Of a DNA stretch of 64,000 nt, positions 50,682 to 63,582 are shown piece by piece. The stretch spans positions 24,234,289-24,298,288 of the forward strand of contig NC_068972.1 of assembly GCF_016808095.1 (NCBI RefSeq). The letters run 5' to 3'. Source of the stretch: Vigna angularis (Eukaryota; Streptophyta; Magnoliopsida; Fabales; Fabaceae). The position numbers and the translations under genes were made by a program. The notes beneath the pieces are model-generated. The model made no database searches. It was not told where the DNA came from and saw only the letters and a list, made by a program, of their open reading frames with translations. Each line of letters starts with the position of its first letter. Position 1 is the first letter of the stretch.

Positions 50682-51047
50682 TCAAAAGCTTTCAGCCAAT
50701 TCCAGTTCTCGGACCATCATTGCCGACACATGCACGATCTTCCTACTCAAGGCATCAGCCACCACATTAGCCTTACCAGGTTGGTAGAGTAGATAAAATT
50801 CATAGTCCTTTATGAATTCCATCCATCTTCTCTGCCTCATGTTCAGCTCCTTTTGATCAAAGAGATACTTCAAGCTCTTGTGATCACTGAACACTTGAAA
50901 TCGAGCACCATACAGAAAATGCCTCCAAATCTTCAAGGCAAACACCACTGCCGCAAACTCCAAGTCATGAGTAGGATAATTCCTCTCATGAACCTTCAAT
51001 TGCCTTGAAGCATAGGCTACCACCTTTCCTTCCTGCATCAAAAACAC
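50682..51047 (-). pseudogene. Gypsy RNase H
   Basis: Reads [60 protein letters not shown] and [12 protein letters not shown]. These are the conserved RNase H blocks of gypsy pol, including the DHKSL and NVVADALSR motifs. A stop at about 51056 separates it from the RT end. Confidence 0.9.
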
Positions 51048-51057
51048 AACCTAATCC

Positions 51058-51950
51058 CTAATATGAGGCATCACAAAAAACCTCAAAAGGTTTACCTGTG
51101 TCAGGGATTACCAACACAGGAGCACTCGTCAACTTCTGCTTCAACTCCTGAAAACTATCTTCACAATGATTCGCCCAAGCGAAAGGTTGATCCTTCCTAG
51201 CTAACCGAGTCAATGGCGCTACAATTCTTGAAAAACCCTCAATGAAGCTCCGATAGTATCCTGCCAACCCAACAAAACTCCTAACTTCCGTGACCGAAAT
51301 GGGCCTCTCCCATTGAAGAATCGCCTGCACCTTTGCAGGATCCATAGAAATGCCACCAGCCGAGACCACATGGCCTAAGAACTTTACTTCATCCATCCAG
51401 AACTCACACTTTGACAACTTAACATACAACTTCTTTTTCCTCAACACACTGAGCACTCGCTCAGATGCTCCTCATGCTCCACTCTATTCCTAGAGTATAT
51501 CAGTATATCATCAATGAAAACCACTACAAACTTGTCTAGGAACGGTTGAAAGATGCGATTCATGTAGTCCATGAATATGACTGGAGCGTTAGTAACACCA
51601 AACGACATGACCACATACTCATAGTGACCATACCAAGACCTGAAAGCAGTCTTCTGAACATCCTCTTCCTTGACCAAAATTTGATGATAACCTGATCTCA
51701 AGTCTATCTTGGAAAACATCGCAACCCCATGCAGTTGATCCATCAAGTCATCAATCCTAGGCAACGGGTATTTATTCTTGATGGTTAACTTATTCAACTG
51801 CTTGTAATCCACACATAACCGAGAGTTGTCATCCTTCCTCTTCACTAGCAAAACAAGCGCACCCCAAGGCGAAACGCTCGGTCTGATAAACTGCTTCTCC
51901 AGCAATTCCTCAATTTGCTTCTTCAGTTCCGTTAACTCTGCTTGGGCCAT
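51058..51950 (-). pseudogene. Gypsy reverse transcriptase
   Basis: 51950-51441 reads [20 protein letters not shown], then [40 protein letters not shown] and the catalytic [13 protein letters not shown] frameshift near 51450 moves the connection domain to the next frame (51456-51058: [20 protein letters not shown], then [16 protein letters not shown]). The catalytic Asp pair is intact in the sequence, but the frame is not continuous. Confidence 0.92.
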
Positions 51951-51961
51951 CCTATAAGGGG

Positions 51962-52741
51962 CTATTGATACTGGTGCAGCAGCCCCAGATCAATAGAGAA
52001 CTCAACTTCCCGCTGAGGAGGCAACCTAGGCACTTCCTCAGGAAACACATCCAAAAAGTCTCTTACTACCGTTCGGTCTACACCATAAACTACCGAGCGG
52101 TCTACACACTGCTCACTCGGAATAGCTTCTAAGTAAGACAACACCAGAAAGCAACACACTCCCTCCAAGAAATCTTACTTCAACTGCCCAGAAGAAATTG
52201 GCACGACTTCTCCCTTTTTAGGAAATACCAACTTCTTCTCTCCACAATCTATAAGAATATGATTGGTAGACAACCAATCCATTCCTATAATTACTTCTAA
52301 ACCTTGCAAAGGTAAATAGATAAGATTCACCTTGAACCGACGCCCCTCAACCTCAACCGGATATCTAGCACACACTAAAGATGTCCTAACTAAACCTGTT
52401 GTTGGTGTAGACACCACCAGATCACACTGTAACTCTCCCACAGTTAACCCCAATCTCTCTACACATGCATCAGAAACAAAAGAATGCGTTGCCCCAGAAT
52501 CAAACAACACTACACAATCTCTACGATACAACAAGCATTGACTGATAATAAGCTTAGCTGAACTGGCCGCTTCTACTCTTGACATAGCATAGACCCTTCC
52601 AATAGTCTGAGGTCTGACACCTCCTCTCGGCTGAAACCTCCCAACCGAATGGTTCTGAACCACTTCCCTTCTACCCAAGGGACAATCCCTCTCGTAATGA
52701 CCTTCCCTTCCACACCGATTGCACCTCTTGTACTCTCTCAA
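51962..52741 (-). pseudogene. Gypsy zinc knuckle, aspartic protease and RT linker
   Basis: 52741-52175 starts with the knuckle CNRCGREGHYERDC and goes on to VVLFDSGATHSFVSDACVER, the retropepsin active site (DSGA), and LQGLEVIIGMDWL. The linker 52168-51962 (VVRDFLDVFPEEVPRLPPQR) leads to RT but loses frame at about 51985. A second, non-canonical knuckle CYNCGGPHVKSVC lies just upstream in the same frame (about 52750-52790). Confidence 0.88.
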
Positions 52742-53560
52742 TTGAGGACAAACTGACTTAACATGAGGTCCTCCACAGTTATAACAACTTATTGACCCTT
52801 GCTGCCCTGAATGACCATTGGAACCGGATGACTATGAAGAAGAACCCTTGGATCCAGAAGAAGAAGACCGAGAATAAGGAGTTCTCCTGATACCAAAACT
52901 ACCTCTGGAAATGTTCGGTCCTCCAACCCTCGGTGGCTGTCTTTGATGACTTTCCACTTCCATTTTTGTCTTCTCTAAAACTCTAGCCTTTTCCACCAAA
53001 GCTGGAAACTCCTTGATACTTAAACTGGTGACCAACAACTTGATATCACCTCTCAACCCATTATCAAACTTCATGCACTGCCCCTCTTCATTCATTCTCA
53101 ACGTATGAAACCTTAAAAGATGCTTGAACTGATCGGCATACTCTAATACTAACATGTTTCCCTGAACCAGCTGAAGGAACTCTACCTCCTTTGCAAACCG
53201 AACGCTATCTGAAAAGTACTCAGTGTAAAACTTATGCTTGAATACTTCCCAAGATATGGGAGTACCGCTCCCTTCCAATAGCATTCTCATGCTACTCCAC
53301 CAATGACTAGTTTCTCCTGTTAGCAAATACTCAGAAAAAGCCAATCGGTTCTCATCCGAACACCTCTTGGCATGGAAGATCCTCTCCATGTCTCGGAACC
53401 ACTGATCGGTCTCATCCGGACTACACTTCCCACTGAACTTAGCCGGATGGTGCTGCAGGAAACTCTCTAAGCTTCATTCTTGCTGATGAGTAGCAGAAGA
53501 AGTAGACGGTCCCGCTGCAACTCTACCACTCACCATAATATCCACATATTGCCTCTGAGA
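52742..53560 (-). pseudogene. Gypsy gag, two premature stops
   Basis: 53389-52832 reads SEYLLTGETSHWWSSMRMLL, FKHKFYTEYFSDSVRFAKEV and FDNGLRGDIKLLVTSLSIKE, i.e. Retrotrans_gag. A single TAG at 52832-52834 (after GSKGSSS) interrupts an otherwise continuous frame into the zinc knuckles and protease. A second stop (after HQQE) lies near 53477, upstream, before FLQHHPAKFSGKCSPDETDQ. The remaining frame is well preserved, so inactivation looks fairly recent. Confidence 0.88.
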
Positions 53561-53858
53561 GGCCTCAGCTGAGACTCTGGTCGCCTTGAATTGTTTCATC
53601 GCCGTAGTATTCTGCTGAACCAAATCTATATTCTGTTGTTGCATTGCATTAATTATTTATTCCATCATTCTCATCAAGTCTGGAGCATCCGGATTTGTGG
53701 GTGGGGGAGGAGGAGGCCTAGGTGCCCTCTTATGATTATTCAGAGAGAAAGAACTATCAATCCAACTAAAAGAGACAAAGATATTATCTAAACCGAACAC
53801 TGAGTACACAACACAAGCATAATATACTCATAACCTACAGGTTTCCAAGGAAAGAACT

Positions 53859-53870
53859 GCTCTGATACCA
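53859..53870 (-). other. Primer-binding site (initiator tRNA-Met) of the large gypsy element
   Basis: The minus strand reads TGGTATCAGAGC a few bases from the LTR edge at 53875, the standard initiator-Met primer site of plant LTR elements. Confidence 0.8.
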
Positions 53871-53874
53871 TTAA

Positions 53875-56018
53875 TGTAACATCCCAAAAATATAGTTGAA
53901 CACTATATATATAAGAGTCATCACATAATAATAACGTAGAACAATTTTTTTTTTCGGAATAAAGTTTACTTACAGTTATCCGAAAATAACCATAAATTTA
54001 AAACTTTACAAAATTCTATCCTAATACAAAACTATATACATGACCAAACGGTCCCTACCAAACTATACACACAACCGATCGGCCCTAGTCTAAGCAGCTG
54101 GGTCTTCTCCATCCAGCGCCTGCTCTAGAGAACACTCGCCATCCTCTACTCACACCCACAGGATGATCATTGCAAAGAAGAAATACCGAACGGAAAACAT
54201 ATACAAGACAGAAAAGAAGGGTAAGCTAGTGTAATGTAATAGTCATGTGAGCATACAATTCAAACAAACAGATCAGATAATCATACAAATGTATAAAACA
54301 TATAAACGCATATTGACCGACCACTTTAACTTGATCGTCCGGACTAGTATGAATATGTAGCTTTGGTCGTTCGTGCACTCGTGGGTGTAGTAACTGGAAA
54401 CCTATCAGCTGCCACACGAGGTTAGCCCGTTATCACTCACCGTACATCCCCCCGAGGTTAGGGCCTCCTGCTATTCTCACGACATGACTTACCCATCTCT
54501 ACTTGAGAATTGGTAATCATTAGAATGTCAGGATGAACGTCGTGGATTTCGGTGTCCATATTCATACTTTACCACCACCTTAATAACCAATTACGGAGAC
54601 ATTCCTCCTTAGAATTCTCTTTCATACCAGTTGGAACATAATTCTTTATAACAACATCCACTCCATTATTCATACATGTTCATATAACTGAATTTAAACA
54701 AGTTATCAAACAACAATGGAAACCACATGCAAGACCGACCACGTTGCGTACTTTGGAAACCGAACGGTTTCTCACTACCCCAAAGAACAGGACTGAATGG
54801 TCCATAATAGGTAAGGCTGAAGAAGTGACTGAACACTATTAAGGATCTAACTCTAACGTAAGCTCGAATACAGTTAAATACTAATGTAATATCGAATATT
54901 ATGGTGAGACCGAACACTAGAATAACCGAATCACTAGAGCGAAACCAAATACTTATAACTTAGGCCGAAAACTAAGAACTTAGACCGAATACTCAGGTAA
55001 GACTGATCACGAAAGCATGACCGAATGGTCATTAACAAGTAAGGCCCATAGGAGGCCGAACGTAGTTAAGACCGAACACCAATACAAACCAAGTACTACT
55101 AAGATCGAACGCTAGTACAAAATCGAGCACTACTAAGACCGAACGCTAGTACAAAACTAAGCACTACTAAGACCGAACGCTAGTACAAAACCGAGCACTA
55201 TTAAGACCGAACACTAGTACAAAACTGAGCACTACTAAAACCGAATGCTAGTACAAAACCGAGCACTACTAAGATCGAACGCTAGTACAAAACCGAGCAC
55301 TATTAATATCGAACGCTAGTACAAAACCGAGCACTACTAATACCGAACGATCATGAACTAGGAAGACTCTAAAGAGACCGAACCTAGTTAATGACCGAGC
55401 GGTCAATAGCGAACGCTCAACTTTCTGCATAATTCTGCAGAACTTCTGCAGAATTAAGAACACACTAGAATTTACCAAAACTAAACATTTTTCCCAACTT
55501 CTAATCCTCCATGCATGATTCATATACCAATTTACACTTATCCAAGATTACCTAAATCTTTCTAACATCATTTCAAAGAATTCCAAACCAGAATTCACTC
55601 CAAATTCTACATAATCCACAACTCAATAACCACAACATTTATCATCCCACACAAACAATGTCCTACACACAAACATTCAATTTCACACACATGCAAAACC
55701 ATCAAACAACATTTTCATTCATTATCAACCAATCAATTAAATTAACTAGCTTCCCTTACCTCTTAACCGAACAAAAAGCTTTTAACACCTTCAGGAAATT
55801 GCTTGATCCTCAAGAAAATCTAAGACTTTTGAAACTTTCATTTATATATCACTCTTATTTTAATCTAAACCGTTCAGTCCTATCCTTTATTTACACCTAT
55901 ATACTCCAAACTTCTTTAAATCACTCTACTCTTACATACTTTGGTTTCCCTTTTGACGTTTTCTAAATAATAAGATATGGGACATGAATACTTTGATGGC
56001 TGTTTATAAACAGGTTTA
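53875..56018 (-). repeat. Right (5') LTR of the large gypsy element
   Basis: Starts TGTAACATCCCAAAAATATA. It is about 2.14 kb and matches the left LTR from 41737, across the nested insertion, to about 49170. The outer end is approximate. Confidence 0.82.
55070..55341 (+). repeat. 34-bp tandem array in the right gypsy LTR, 8 copies
   Basis: Same unit as at 47944-48147 but with eight copies and different private substitutions, showing gain or loss of units after insertion. Confidence 0.88.
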
Positions 56019-57170
56019 TGGTTAAAATTAAAAAAATTGTATTGGATTTCTTTTTGTTTTATATTTTAGGTCATTTGTTATATCTTTTAAATAATTCATA
56101 TTAATATAGTAATTTTATTTAATGAATAACTTTATCTAAAAATATTTATATTTATTTATATTGAATCATTTATTTAAAAATATATTATAAAATATGCCTT
56201 ATGCGTAGTTATATATTGTTCTTATATACCAAATAATCATATATAATGCCAAATTCATATTTTATATTAAGAGTTAGTTTAGCTTAATTATGTTTTAATC
56301 AGTGAAGAAAAGTTAATTCTATTTTAAACATTATTAAATTTTCTGTCATAGATTGAAAAGTTAGCAAAAATAAATGGAATCAAATTTTGAAACCAAATTA
56401 AGATTAGGGTTTGAAGAAAGGGAACATAAATATGCAATGAAAGATACTTGGTAGTTTGACCATCATATACGTAAATAAAAGAAAACAAAGGAGGAGACGA
56501 GAGATAATAAAAACTTTCTTCATAAAACTGGGAAGAAATATTAAAAAATAGTAGCTCATTGTAATATTGTAAACATAATTAATTACATTATTTAAACAAG
56601 TTAAAAATAAGTATTTCTTATTACCATACTGAATAATAAATGCATATTTTATTTTTGTTATAATAAAAAATTATTAATAAAAAATAAATTTATTTTTTAT
56701 TTATTCATTAAATAAAATAATTGATTTATTTTATTTATTTAATAAAATAAATAATTGAATAGTTTTTTATTTTAAAATAATTAAATAATGTTTCTTTTTA
56801 AAAAAATAATTACATAATTGTTTAAATTGTATTAATTTTCTATTTAAAAATTACTTATAGAAATAATAAAATTATAAATTATATATATTTTTTAATATAA
56901 TAAAATGTGAATAATAGAACTGGTCCGTTACGGTAAAAGCTTCCTCTGGTACGCGGTCAAATCGTTAAGAAATGGCGGGCAGATGATTACGGAAACAAGA
57001 AGCGGCCACTCGTTAGTTGCGATTCAACCTTGGCCTTGTTTCTTCTTTAAATTATTACGCTTTCTCTGTTTCTTTGTTTGTTTTGTAATGATTAATTGAT
57101 TAATTAGAATAATAAAATTATAATCAGAGATTAGATTGATTGATCAATCCATAGATATTTCTAAGAAAGC
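56019..57170. other. Intergenic, upstream of NLA
   Basis: Extremely AT-rich at 56040-56900, then more balanced sequence from 56930, including GGTCCGTTACGGTAAAAGCT and a CT-rich leader (57035-57080). The leader suggests that transcription starts near 56930-57050. No TATA box stands out. Confidence 0.4.
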
Positions 57171-60100
57171 ATGAAATTCTGCAAGACCTACCAGCGTTAC
57201 ATTCAAGGGCATGGCCACAAGCTCCCTGCTGTTGGCTTCAAGAAGCTCAAAAAGACCATGAAAAGGTGCAGGAGAGCATCCACACCCACCTGCCCCGATC
57301 ATTGCCCAGGTCATATTTTATATCATATTCAACCACTCCATTACATGGAAATCTATTACTTATATGTCAACATTGATTATCTCAACAAAAAATAGTTATT
57401 TATAGGGAATGGCGAATAATTCATGACGGTTAATTTTACAATTTTGTTTCAAGTGATATTTATGAGGATGATTTGCATAGTTTATAATTTATGATTTTGT
57501 TTTGAGTACCGTCGAAAATGTATGTTCTTAATTTGGATTCAAGAACTGTAGTTGTGTAGTTAGATGGTCATGTATAGTTCTTGTGCGTTATAAGATGATA
57601 GCAATATTTTTAAGGAAGGATATCTCTTTGGTGAGGGTTTAAACCTTTCAATATCTTCAGCAACCGGTATGCTAACTTGATTAATCTAATTGTTCAGTGT
57701 GTGATGGGACCTTTTTCCCTTCCCTTCTCAAAGAGATGTCAGACATAGTAGGGTGCTTTAACCAGCGAGCGCAGAAATTGCTGGAAGTGCATCTTGCTTC
57801 TGGCTTCAGAAAGTACTTTCTCATGTTGAAAGGAAAATTGCATAGGAATCATACAGCTCTAATCCAAGAAGGCAAAGATCTAGTCATATATGCACTCATA
57901 AATTCCATTGCAATTCGAAAAATATTAAAGAAATATGACAAGGTGTGTCTAGATATCAAGTTTTTCCCTGTTTCTTTCCCGTGTTAGTTTAAGTTTTTAG
58001 TTTTGACAATCCATGCTAAGCCGTGTGTTTAATTTATATTGTCACAACTACTATGAGTGCAGATTCATTATTCCAAGCAAGGCCAATTATTCAAGTCGAA
58101 AGTCCAGACCATGCACAAGGAAATTCTTCAGAGTCCTTGGCTTTCTGAGCTTATTGCCTTACACATTAACTTGAGGGAAACAAAAGCCAAGTCCAGGGAG
58201 GCATCTGCACTGTTTCATGGATGTTATCTCACATTCAAGGATGGAAAACCATCACTTACTTGTGAGCTCTTTGATTCCTTCAAAATTGACATTAACCTAA
58301 CATGCTCCATATGCTTGGTAAGTTACTTGTTTTCATTTATTGGATGAATTTCTCATGGTATGTGCATTACACCCATATTGTACGTTTTCACTTGGATTGC
58401 ACACATATACTCAGGTTGTATGTTTGAAGATTACCGCTGCTCAGATGCAAGTAGGATCTAATCAATTTAAAGGATGTTCATGAAAATCTGAACAGAACAT
58501 AGCCTTTTTGTTTCCCCCATACATGATGCTTCCTAGCAATCTTTCTTTTTTTTACAACGATTCAAATGATTTTAGGTATGCTAATGGTTTACAGAATCCA
58601 GACTGTTAGTTGTTGTGTTTCGGACTGCCGGCTCTTTACAATAATCCTTTGGTTTATATTTTGAAGAACTCAAAATCAGTTTCCTAATTTTTAGGAGTTT
58701 GATAGGTTTCAGTTTTTTGTCTTTGAAGTTTGTTTAATTGTGGTCTCTTCAGAAAATTTGTTGTTAGTGGTCAGCTATTTTGTTGGCTACATATGTACTT
58801 TATGAATCAATTAAAAGAATATCTCTCACTTCTACATATCTTTATATATGCTGAAAATTATTTTTCCTTGCCATTCTATTATCTTTGCTTTTCTCCTTCC
58901 AACTTCACATAACCATCAAATTGGTGTATGTGCTATCTTCTTGAGGGATTTGTGAAATGGATGTTGAATCGAGTTTCTCATAAGTTATTCCTCCTATCTT
59001 TGATGGAGAGAACAATAACCTTTGGAAAGTAAGTATGGAGTCATATCTAGAAGCTATGGATTTGTTGGAAGACTAGGAAGAGAATTATGAAATACATCCA
59101 CTATCTAAAAATCTAACCATGGCCCAAATAAAGAACCATAGAAAAAAAAAAACTAAGAAGGAAAAGTCATGCCTATTTGCTGGTGTTTCTCATACCATAT
59201 TTACTAGGATCATGACCCACAAGATGCCAAAGTCAATCTTGGATTACTTGAAGGAAGAGCATACAAGGGACAAGCTGATTTGAGACATGCAAGATCTGAA
59301 TTTGAGACGATTAAGGGTTACTCAAACAAACTACTAAACGTTGCTAACAAGGTTAGATTGCTTGCAACAAATTTTTTGATTCCATAGTAGTTTAAAACTT
59401 TTTTGACACGGTACAAGGGATTTGTCCAAGATCACTTTGGCAAAAGTCATACATGACTTGAGGTAAGATCGTACAATTGAAGGTGCTTTACAAGCCTAGT
59501 GCCAATAAGATGGACTAAGTGAAAAGAAAAACTACAAGAATAAGTTTTTAGATAACAATAAGTTGAAAATACTGCAACCAAGGAAAGGGTTAAACGAAAA
59601 CCTACTCACCATGTTAGCATTGTATGGTAGAATGGGTCACCCTCCATTCGTATGCTGACAAATGCCTGATGCAAAATGCAGCAAGGGTAAATGACTAGGT
59701 CATGAAGTGATGATATGCAGAGCAAAACTTCAACACCAAGAAGCATATGCTTAAGTTGCTAATCAAGAGAGGAGGATCAACTCTTTGTTGCTATGTGTTT
59801 CTCGAGTAGTGATTCAAGTGAAGTTAGTTAATTGATAGTTGTTGCATTAATCACATGACTCGTGAGAAGGAGTTGTTCAAGGAATTAAAAAGCAAAAACT
59901 TCAAGAGTTAAAATTGGAAATGGGAAACATAAAGCAGTCAAAGGAAAATATATGATTGTAATTGAAAGTTGTCAAGTTGTCTTCGAACAAAATTTATCTT
60001 TGAAGTTCTTTATGTTCCAAAAATTGACAAAAATCTATTGAGTGTTGGTCAACTGATGGAGAAGGATTACAAAGTTTATTTCGAAGATAAAACTCTTTGA

Positions 60101-62560
60101 TAAAATATGCATCGTCAAGAAATATTTAAGGTCAAGATGAGAGTAAAGAGATTTACCTTTAACCTATTAGAGGAAGAACATGTTTTTCCTTTCTAGGTAA
60201 GTGTCATGGAGATATGGCACAAAAAGCTCGGTCACTATCATCATCAAGGATTGTTATTGCATCAAACAAAACAATTCGTTAAGGGTCTACCTAATTTTGG
60301 AGATCATCTTCCTTGTTGCAAGCATGTCAATTTGGAAAGTAGCACAGGAAACCTTTTCTAAAAACAACATAAAGGGCAACATGGAAGCTTCAATTGATCC
60401 ATACTGATTTATGTGGACCACAAAGAACACCATCTTTCAAAGGTAGTCTTTATTGTCTCCATTGATGATTTTGCAAGATTTTGCTTCATTGTTTTCTTAA
60501 AATTCAAGAAGTGGCTAGAGTCTTTAAAAAGTTCAAGAAAATGGTGGAAAATAAGGTTGCACCATTCAAGTTTTACAATCAGATATTGAAAAAGAGTACA
60601 CCTCGAGAGAATTCAATTCATTATGTGAGGATGCTAGCATAGTAAACAAGGTCATTGCTCCATACACTCCACAATAAAATGGAGTTAGTGAGAGAATAAA
60701 CAAATACATTATGGAAATGGTAAGATGCATGTCACAAGAGACATGAAAAGCACTTTATTGCTTTAGTCTTGGATATGGAGTTCAAAGAAACAAGAAATAG
60801 TAGCTCAATCTAGTGATGAAACAGAGTTTATTGTTTCAACTACTGCTATTAATAGAGCCTTATGGTTGAGGAAGAAATTGAGTGATCTTAATCCGAGTAG
60901 AACGAAGATTGCTATGATCATTGTTGGCAATCAAGTTGTAATAACTATTTCTCACAATCTAGGATTCCATGAGAAACTAGAGTTTTTTCTTTTGAAAAGT
61001 GCAAAGGGATGGTATTATAACTCTTGTGTATTGCAAAGCAAAAGAGCAAATAGCTTATATCTTTCTAAATCTCTACCACCAAACAAGTTTGAAATTCTGA
61101 AAATGAAACTTAGTGTTTACAGTCTCTAAAGCAAGGTGTAGTGTGTTAGTGTTATTTTAGGACTGCTACTACTCTGCCACTGCTTTACAATAATCAATTT
61201 CTTTATGTTTTGAACAAGTCAAAGTCAGTTTGCTAATTTTGAGGAGTTTGATAGGTTTCAGTTTTGTTCTTTTAAGTCTGTTTAATTGTTGCCTCGTTAG
61301 AAAATTTGCTGTTAGTGGCCAATTATTGTATTTCCTTTATAACATTTTGAATCAATTAATATCTCTTATTTTATTGGCCATTAATATCTCTCGCGTCCGT
61401 ATATCTCTATCACTTTCTGCAGAAACTAATTTTTCTCTTCCTTCATAATATTATCTTTGCTTTTCTGCTGCAATGTCACATGACCAACACACACCTCCAT
61501 ATTTTGCTCTATATTTTCCTAGCAAATTTCCCTAATGCACTTGAATCTGGTTTAGGATCGCTTTGACAACATCACCTTAGTTTCTTCACATCAATATGCT
61601 CTCTGCACGAAAGACTCTTGTTTGGTTATAGTCCTTCACTATTTCTCTTTATAATTTTCATTACTCTTGATTGACAGGATACAGTGTTTGATCCAGTTTC
61701 TCTGGCGTGCGGCCACATTTTCTGCTACACCTGCGCTTGCTTAGCTGCGTCAGTTACCATTGTCGATGGACTTAAGGCAGCAAAGTCCAAAGCAAAATGT
61801 GCTCTATGCCGACAGGTATGCAACCGGATTGATAAGCATTAAGATTTCCCACAACTTGCTTTAGCAATCCACTAAAGAGATGATTGATCTGATTTACTTC
61901 TATTACTTTTCTGTTAATTGATACATATGATACACACCTTAATAACTTGTAAATTCACCCTTTTGTGACTGAGGTTTTATTTAATTATATGACTCAACGA
62001 CCAATAAAATGACAGCCAAATTAGCTTTTTTTAATAACCATATCTACTGTGCACGAGTTGTTTTCACTTTAGTATACTCTTTCTCAAGCGGAAAGACTCT
62101 AACTACCACTACTCAGTTTTTTGGATACTTTGAAGGGGATACACCAATAAGATTCAGTTCAAATGAATTATGAACAAACTCATATAAGAGATTATTACAC
62201 CACTTATAAACCAAAATTTTAAGATAAAAAATTTATAAGTGTCTTTCATTATATAATTCAATTTTCTAAGTTGTACTCAATGTGAGATTCAAAATTACAC
62301 TTGGACTCCTAGCTTTATAATTGACTTCTACGATGGAAACTTTAGATCCAGAATATTCTAAGTAGCTCTTCTGTAATTTCTCAACTTCTTTTTGCAGCTT
62401 AGAAGATTATCTGTTCACTTATTTTAGGATATTAAATGCTGACCAATTTTTAAAACTGTTAGATGGCTTGCAACTTACACTTTTTATATTGCTGACTGCA
62501 GCATGGAGTTTACGAAGATGCTATGCATTTGGAAGAATTGAATATTCTGCTAGGTCGAAG
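57171..62560 (+). CDS. NLA: SPX-RING E3 ubiquitin ligase, NLA/BAH1-like (3' end outside the window)
   Basis: Homologues ubiquitinate phosphate transporters at the plasma membrane and adjust nitrate, phosphate and salicylate responses. Five exons join in phase: 57171-57309, 57698-57942, 58063-58317, 61678-61815, 62502-62560, giving 278 residues plus two bases. It starts [20 protein letters not shown] (SPX) with [13 protein letters not shown], continues [20 protein letters not shown] and [14 protein letters not shown], and has the RING CSIC (209-212), CGHIFCYTC (224-232) and CALC (254-257). The last RING block is CALC where the family usually has CPLC. Exon 5 ends EELNILLGR and an open phase. 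The family's last 40-50 residues (about CHEYWEQRL) are not found before 64000; they may lie beyond the window or be lost. Intron 3 holds a copia element in the same direction. Confidence 0.92.
58604..61489 (+). mobile_element. Copia element inside NLA intron 3
   Basis: LTRs of 315 and 346 bp (58604-58918 and 61144-61489) share TGTTAG, GAGTTTGATAGGTTTCAGTT and TATTATCTTTGCTTTTCT. The flanks cagac (58599-58603) and cacac (61490-61494) differ at one of five bases, so a decayed target duplication is likely. The interior is a degenerate copia coding region in the plus direction. It has been in place long enough for both LTRs to diverge visibly. Confidence 0.85.
58958..61129 (+). pseudogene. Degenerate copia gag-pol in NLA intron 3
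   Basis: Gag: [20 protein letters not shown] from about 58988. Integrase: [20 protein letters not shown] near 60395, then [16 protein letters not shown]. RNase [21 protein letters not shown] near 60782, then the frame at 60866-61129 ending in [20 protein letters not shown]. All are broken by stops and indels, with no complete RT seen. Confidence 0.78.
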
Positions 62561-62846
62561 GTACGAGGTTATTCTTAAAACCGGATATTATCTTGTAGTG
62601 TTAGAGACGTATATTTATTGTTCATTCTAGTTTTAGTATTAATGATTCATATTTTTATTGTTGATTAATACTATCCACAGGAGATTGTTCCAATAGTTAT
62701 TGTGATTTGCTATTAATCAGCAATTATAATATCATCTATTAATTATCTGACAATTAAATATTCAATTAATTTGTTGAAACAAATTATCGAATTATGATAC
62801 AATTGGTATTTTGAAGGGTTAGGTCATCATCTTGGTCATTCTCTTT
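62561..62846. other. Start of NLA intron 5 or 3' flank
   Basis: It begins with a GTACGA donor after exon 5. AT-rich, no exon recognised. If the donor were not used, the frame would end after about 18 more codons (near 62630). Confidence 0.5.
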
Positions 62847-63582
62847 CTACTTGGGCTTCTTGCCTTTGTTGTTCTTTTTCCACTTAAAACAATATTTATG
62901 AATGTGCTCAGTTTTATTATAATAATGACACTCTATATTATTGTATCTTGACTTGGACTTGCTCCTACTCTTTTCTCTACAACCTTTCAGTTCCTTTTTC
63001 TGAATTCTTCTTCTAATTTCTATGACAAGCATCTTAATCTGAGATGAAGAACCATGTACCTTTCTTTTCATCTCTTCACTAAGAGCATCGCTCAAAGAAA
63101 CACTGCCATTCAGAGTCGATTTTGTAATTGAAAACATAAATATCGTCCAAGACTCTGGTAGAGTATTCAGTAGCAATAGTCCCAAAATTTCATCATCAAA
63201 GTTCATACTCATTCCTGGCAATTGATCTAGGAACCCTTGAAATTCATTTAAATGATCTAAAATGGAAGAATTATCCCTGTACCTCAAATTCATCAAGCTA
63301 TTCAACAAATACAATTTATTATTGTCTGACAAGCATATAAAAATTTCATCTTCTCCCACAAAGTTCTAGATGTGTCTCATTAACAATATGATTATAAATA
63401 TTGTCTAATAAAACCAGACACTTGTTGGTGCTCAAAATCCCATTCGTCATTAGACAATCTAGGTTTTGTGAAGCAAAAACAGGAATATGCAATTTCTTCA
63501 CAAATAACAAGTCTTTCATCTTCCCCTTCCACAAATGATAATTTGTACCATTTAAAGCAACCATATTTGTATTTGACTCCAT
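62847..63582 (-). pseudogene. Copia gag fragment downstream of NLA exon 5
   Basis: The minus strand from 63582 reads [20 protein letters not shown] and [16 protein letters not shown] (DUF4219/UBN2 type). After a frameshift near 63350 it continues 63359-62847: LLNSLMNLRYRDNSSILDHL, NEFQGFLDQLPGMSMNFDDE and SWTIFMFSITKSTL. The zinc knuckle reads ECHYYNKTEHIHKYC, with the second Cys changed to Tyr. It ends at about 62850, so the element is truncated or begins elsewhere. It lies in the opposite direction to NLA. Confidence 0.85.

Larger units (their letters stand above)
41737..56018 (-). mobile_element. Large Ty3/gypsy element, Tekay/Del-like, with a nested 5-kb insertion
   Basis: LTRs at 41737 to about 49170 (including a 5-kb insertion) and 53875 to about 56018 share long blocks, from TAACATCCCAAAAATATAG to the ...GTTTATAAACAGGTTTAT region. 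The primer-binding site gctctgatacca (53859-53870) abuts the right LTR, so the element runs right to left. The minus strand encodes gag, protease, RT, RNase H, integrase and a chromodomain-like tail in that order. Several stops and frameshifts disable it. The target duplication was not resolved because the outer LTR limits are approximate. Confidence 0.9.

Noticed and set aside
57558..57580. Possible miR827 target site (GATGGTCAT core) in NLA intron 1
   Set aside because: About 7 of 21 positions mismatch, including the miRNA seed side, and it is in an intron. No better site is seen in the visible leader.
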